From contig CAKOHE010000018.1 in NCBI GenBank assembly GCA_934047225.1, forward strand, positions 372,001 through 436,000: 64,000 bases of DNA. Direction: 5' to 3'. This document shows positions 63,175 to 64,000 of this stretch, in pieces; positions within the stretch are counted from its first letter, which is position 1; each line of letters starts with the position of its first letter. The notes beneath the pieces were generated by a model. The model ran no database searches. It worked only from the letters and a program-made list of their open reading frames with translations, and had not been told where the DNA came from. A program made the translations under genes and the position numbers. Origin of the DNA: Ypsolopha sequella. Its lineage: Eukaryota > Arthropoda > Insecta > Lepidoptera > Ypsolophidae.

Positions 63175-64000
63175 CATGCAAAGTAATGGAAAAAATTATT
63201 GCTGAGAAAATAAGAGAATTCTTGTCGAAGGAACAGATCACTATTGCTGAACAACACGGATTTGTACCTCGAAGATCAATAGTTACTAACCTGTTGTCTT
63301 GTGTATTGGACAAAGAACTGGGATAAACATGAACCTACAGACATCATTTATTTAGACTACGAGAAAGCATTTGACCGTGTCCCCATAAAGCGATTAGTTG
63401 CAAAATTACAACATTTCGGAATTCGAGGAAAACTTCTTCTGTGGATAGAGGACTTCCTTAGTGCGCGAACATTCAAAGTTCGAGTTGGAGAAGAGCTTTC
63501 CGACACCTTCAATGTTTACAGTGGTGTTCCTCAAGGCTCCGTATTAGGACCAATCCTATTTGGAATATTTTTAACTGACCTAAAGGATATTATAAAATCT
63601 GGATTGTCCTTATTCGCTGATGACACAAAAATAATGGGGAACCCACTAATATCCCACCAGATGATTCAAGATGATCTGAATCGAATAACTCAGTGGACAA
63701 AAGATTGGCTTCTTACTTTAAACTCTGGAAAATGTACTGTCTTACATGTTGGAAAAAACAACCCCTATTTACCATACACAGTAGACTCAGAACCCCTAAA
63801 AACAGTTAAAACACAGAGAGATCTGGGAGTCACAATAACATACAACTTGAAATGGGATGCTCACATTCTTCAACTAACCAAGAAGGCTAACTCTGTAACA
63901 TATATGATCAGAAAAACGTTCAATTACATCGACATGTCTTTATTTTTGAAAATCTACAAAACATACATACGCCCACTGCTTGAATATGGCTTTCAAATTT
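63175..64000 (+). pseudogene. LINE ORF2 RT, right part, runs off the window
   Basis: Continues 49377: PCKVMEKIIAEKIREFLSKE, HGFVPRRSIVTNLLS, a frameshift near 63300-63312, then TDIIYLDYEKAFDRVP, YSGVPQGSVLGPILFGIF and LSLFADDTKIM (catalytic FADD near 63615), then DLGVTITYNLKWD and the thumb. No other stop to the window end. The shift inactivates it independently of the BEL insertion. Confidence 0.85.

Overview
The window looks like moth or butterfly (Lepidoptera) nuclear DNA. It is AT-rich, has spliced genes with TE-filled introns, and carries repeat motifs common in that order: a GGCCAAGTGCGAGTCAGGCT-type repeat at 38.4 kb, a CGCGG-hairpin/CTAGT repeat end at 0.97 kb, tRNA-headed SINEs, and Dong/R4-type LINEs sitting on TAA microsatellites. 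The order is an inference from these motifs. No bacterial operon, rRNA, functional tRNA or CRISPR array was seen.

0-24 kb: the + strand carries the last eight exons I can recognise of one coiled-coil protein gene (680-23808, about 376 codons, 5' end outside the window). Its introns hold foldback MITEs, a SINE, 5'-truncated LINEs, a mariner with a broken transposase, hAT and Helitron relics, and a 19.6-22.4 kb segment with two antiparallel THAP-domain fossils between inverted repeats.

24-38.8 kb: mostly repeats. There is a hAT-type MITE with 8-bp target duplications, an RTE-like LINE tail, weak minus-strand exon candidates (26.4-27.9 kb), and a head-to-tail set of minus-strand endonuclease LINEs (Dong/R4-like) on TAA repeats. 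One of these is split by a CR1-like LINE (29640-31887). A lone SLC17-type transporter exon lies at 36.9 kb.

38.8-46 kb: a 4.25-kb DDE transposon (38881-43131, ISL2EU/DDE_Tnp_4-like) with an intact two-exon transposase ending in a SWIM zinc finger. It is inserted in a LINE relic and carries a TTAA-flanked MITE. Two minus-strand host-type exons lie at 44.7-45.8 kb.

46-64 kb: a nest of elements. A two-ORF CR1/Jockey-like LINE is split by a minus-strand BEL/Pao LTR retrotransposon (49383-63169, TSD TATAC). A jockey LINE occupies the left LTR and a complete hAT transposon (58144-62741, intact 774-codon ORF) the right LTR. Both entered at the same LTR position, the most striking observation here. 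I see no clear new multi-gene system; the value lies in insertion history, well-preserved transposases and possible MITE exonisation.
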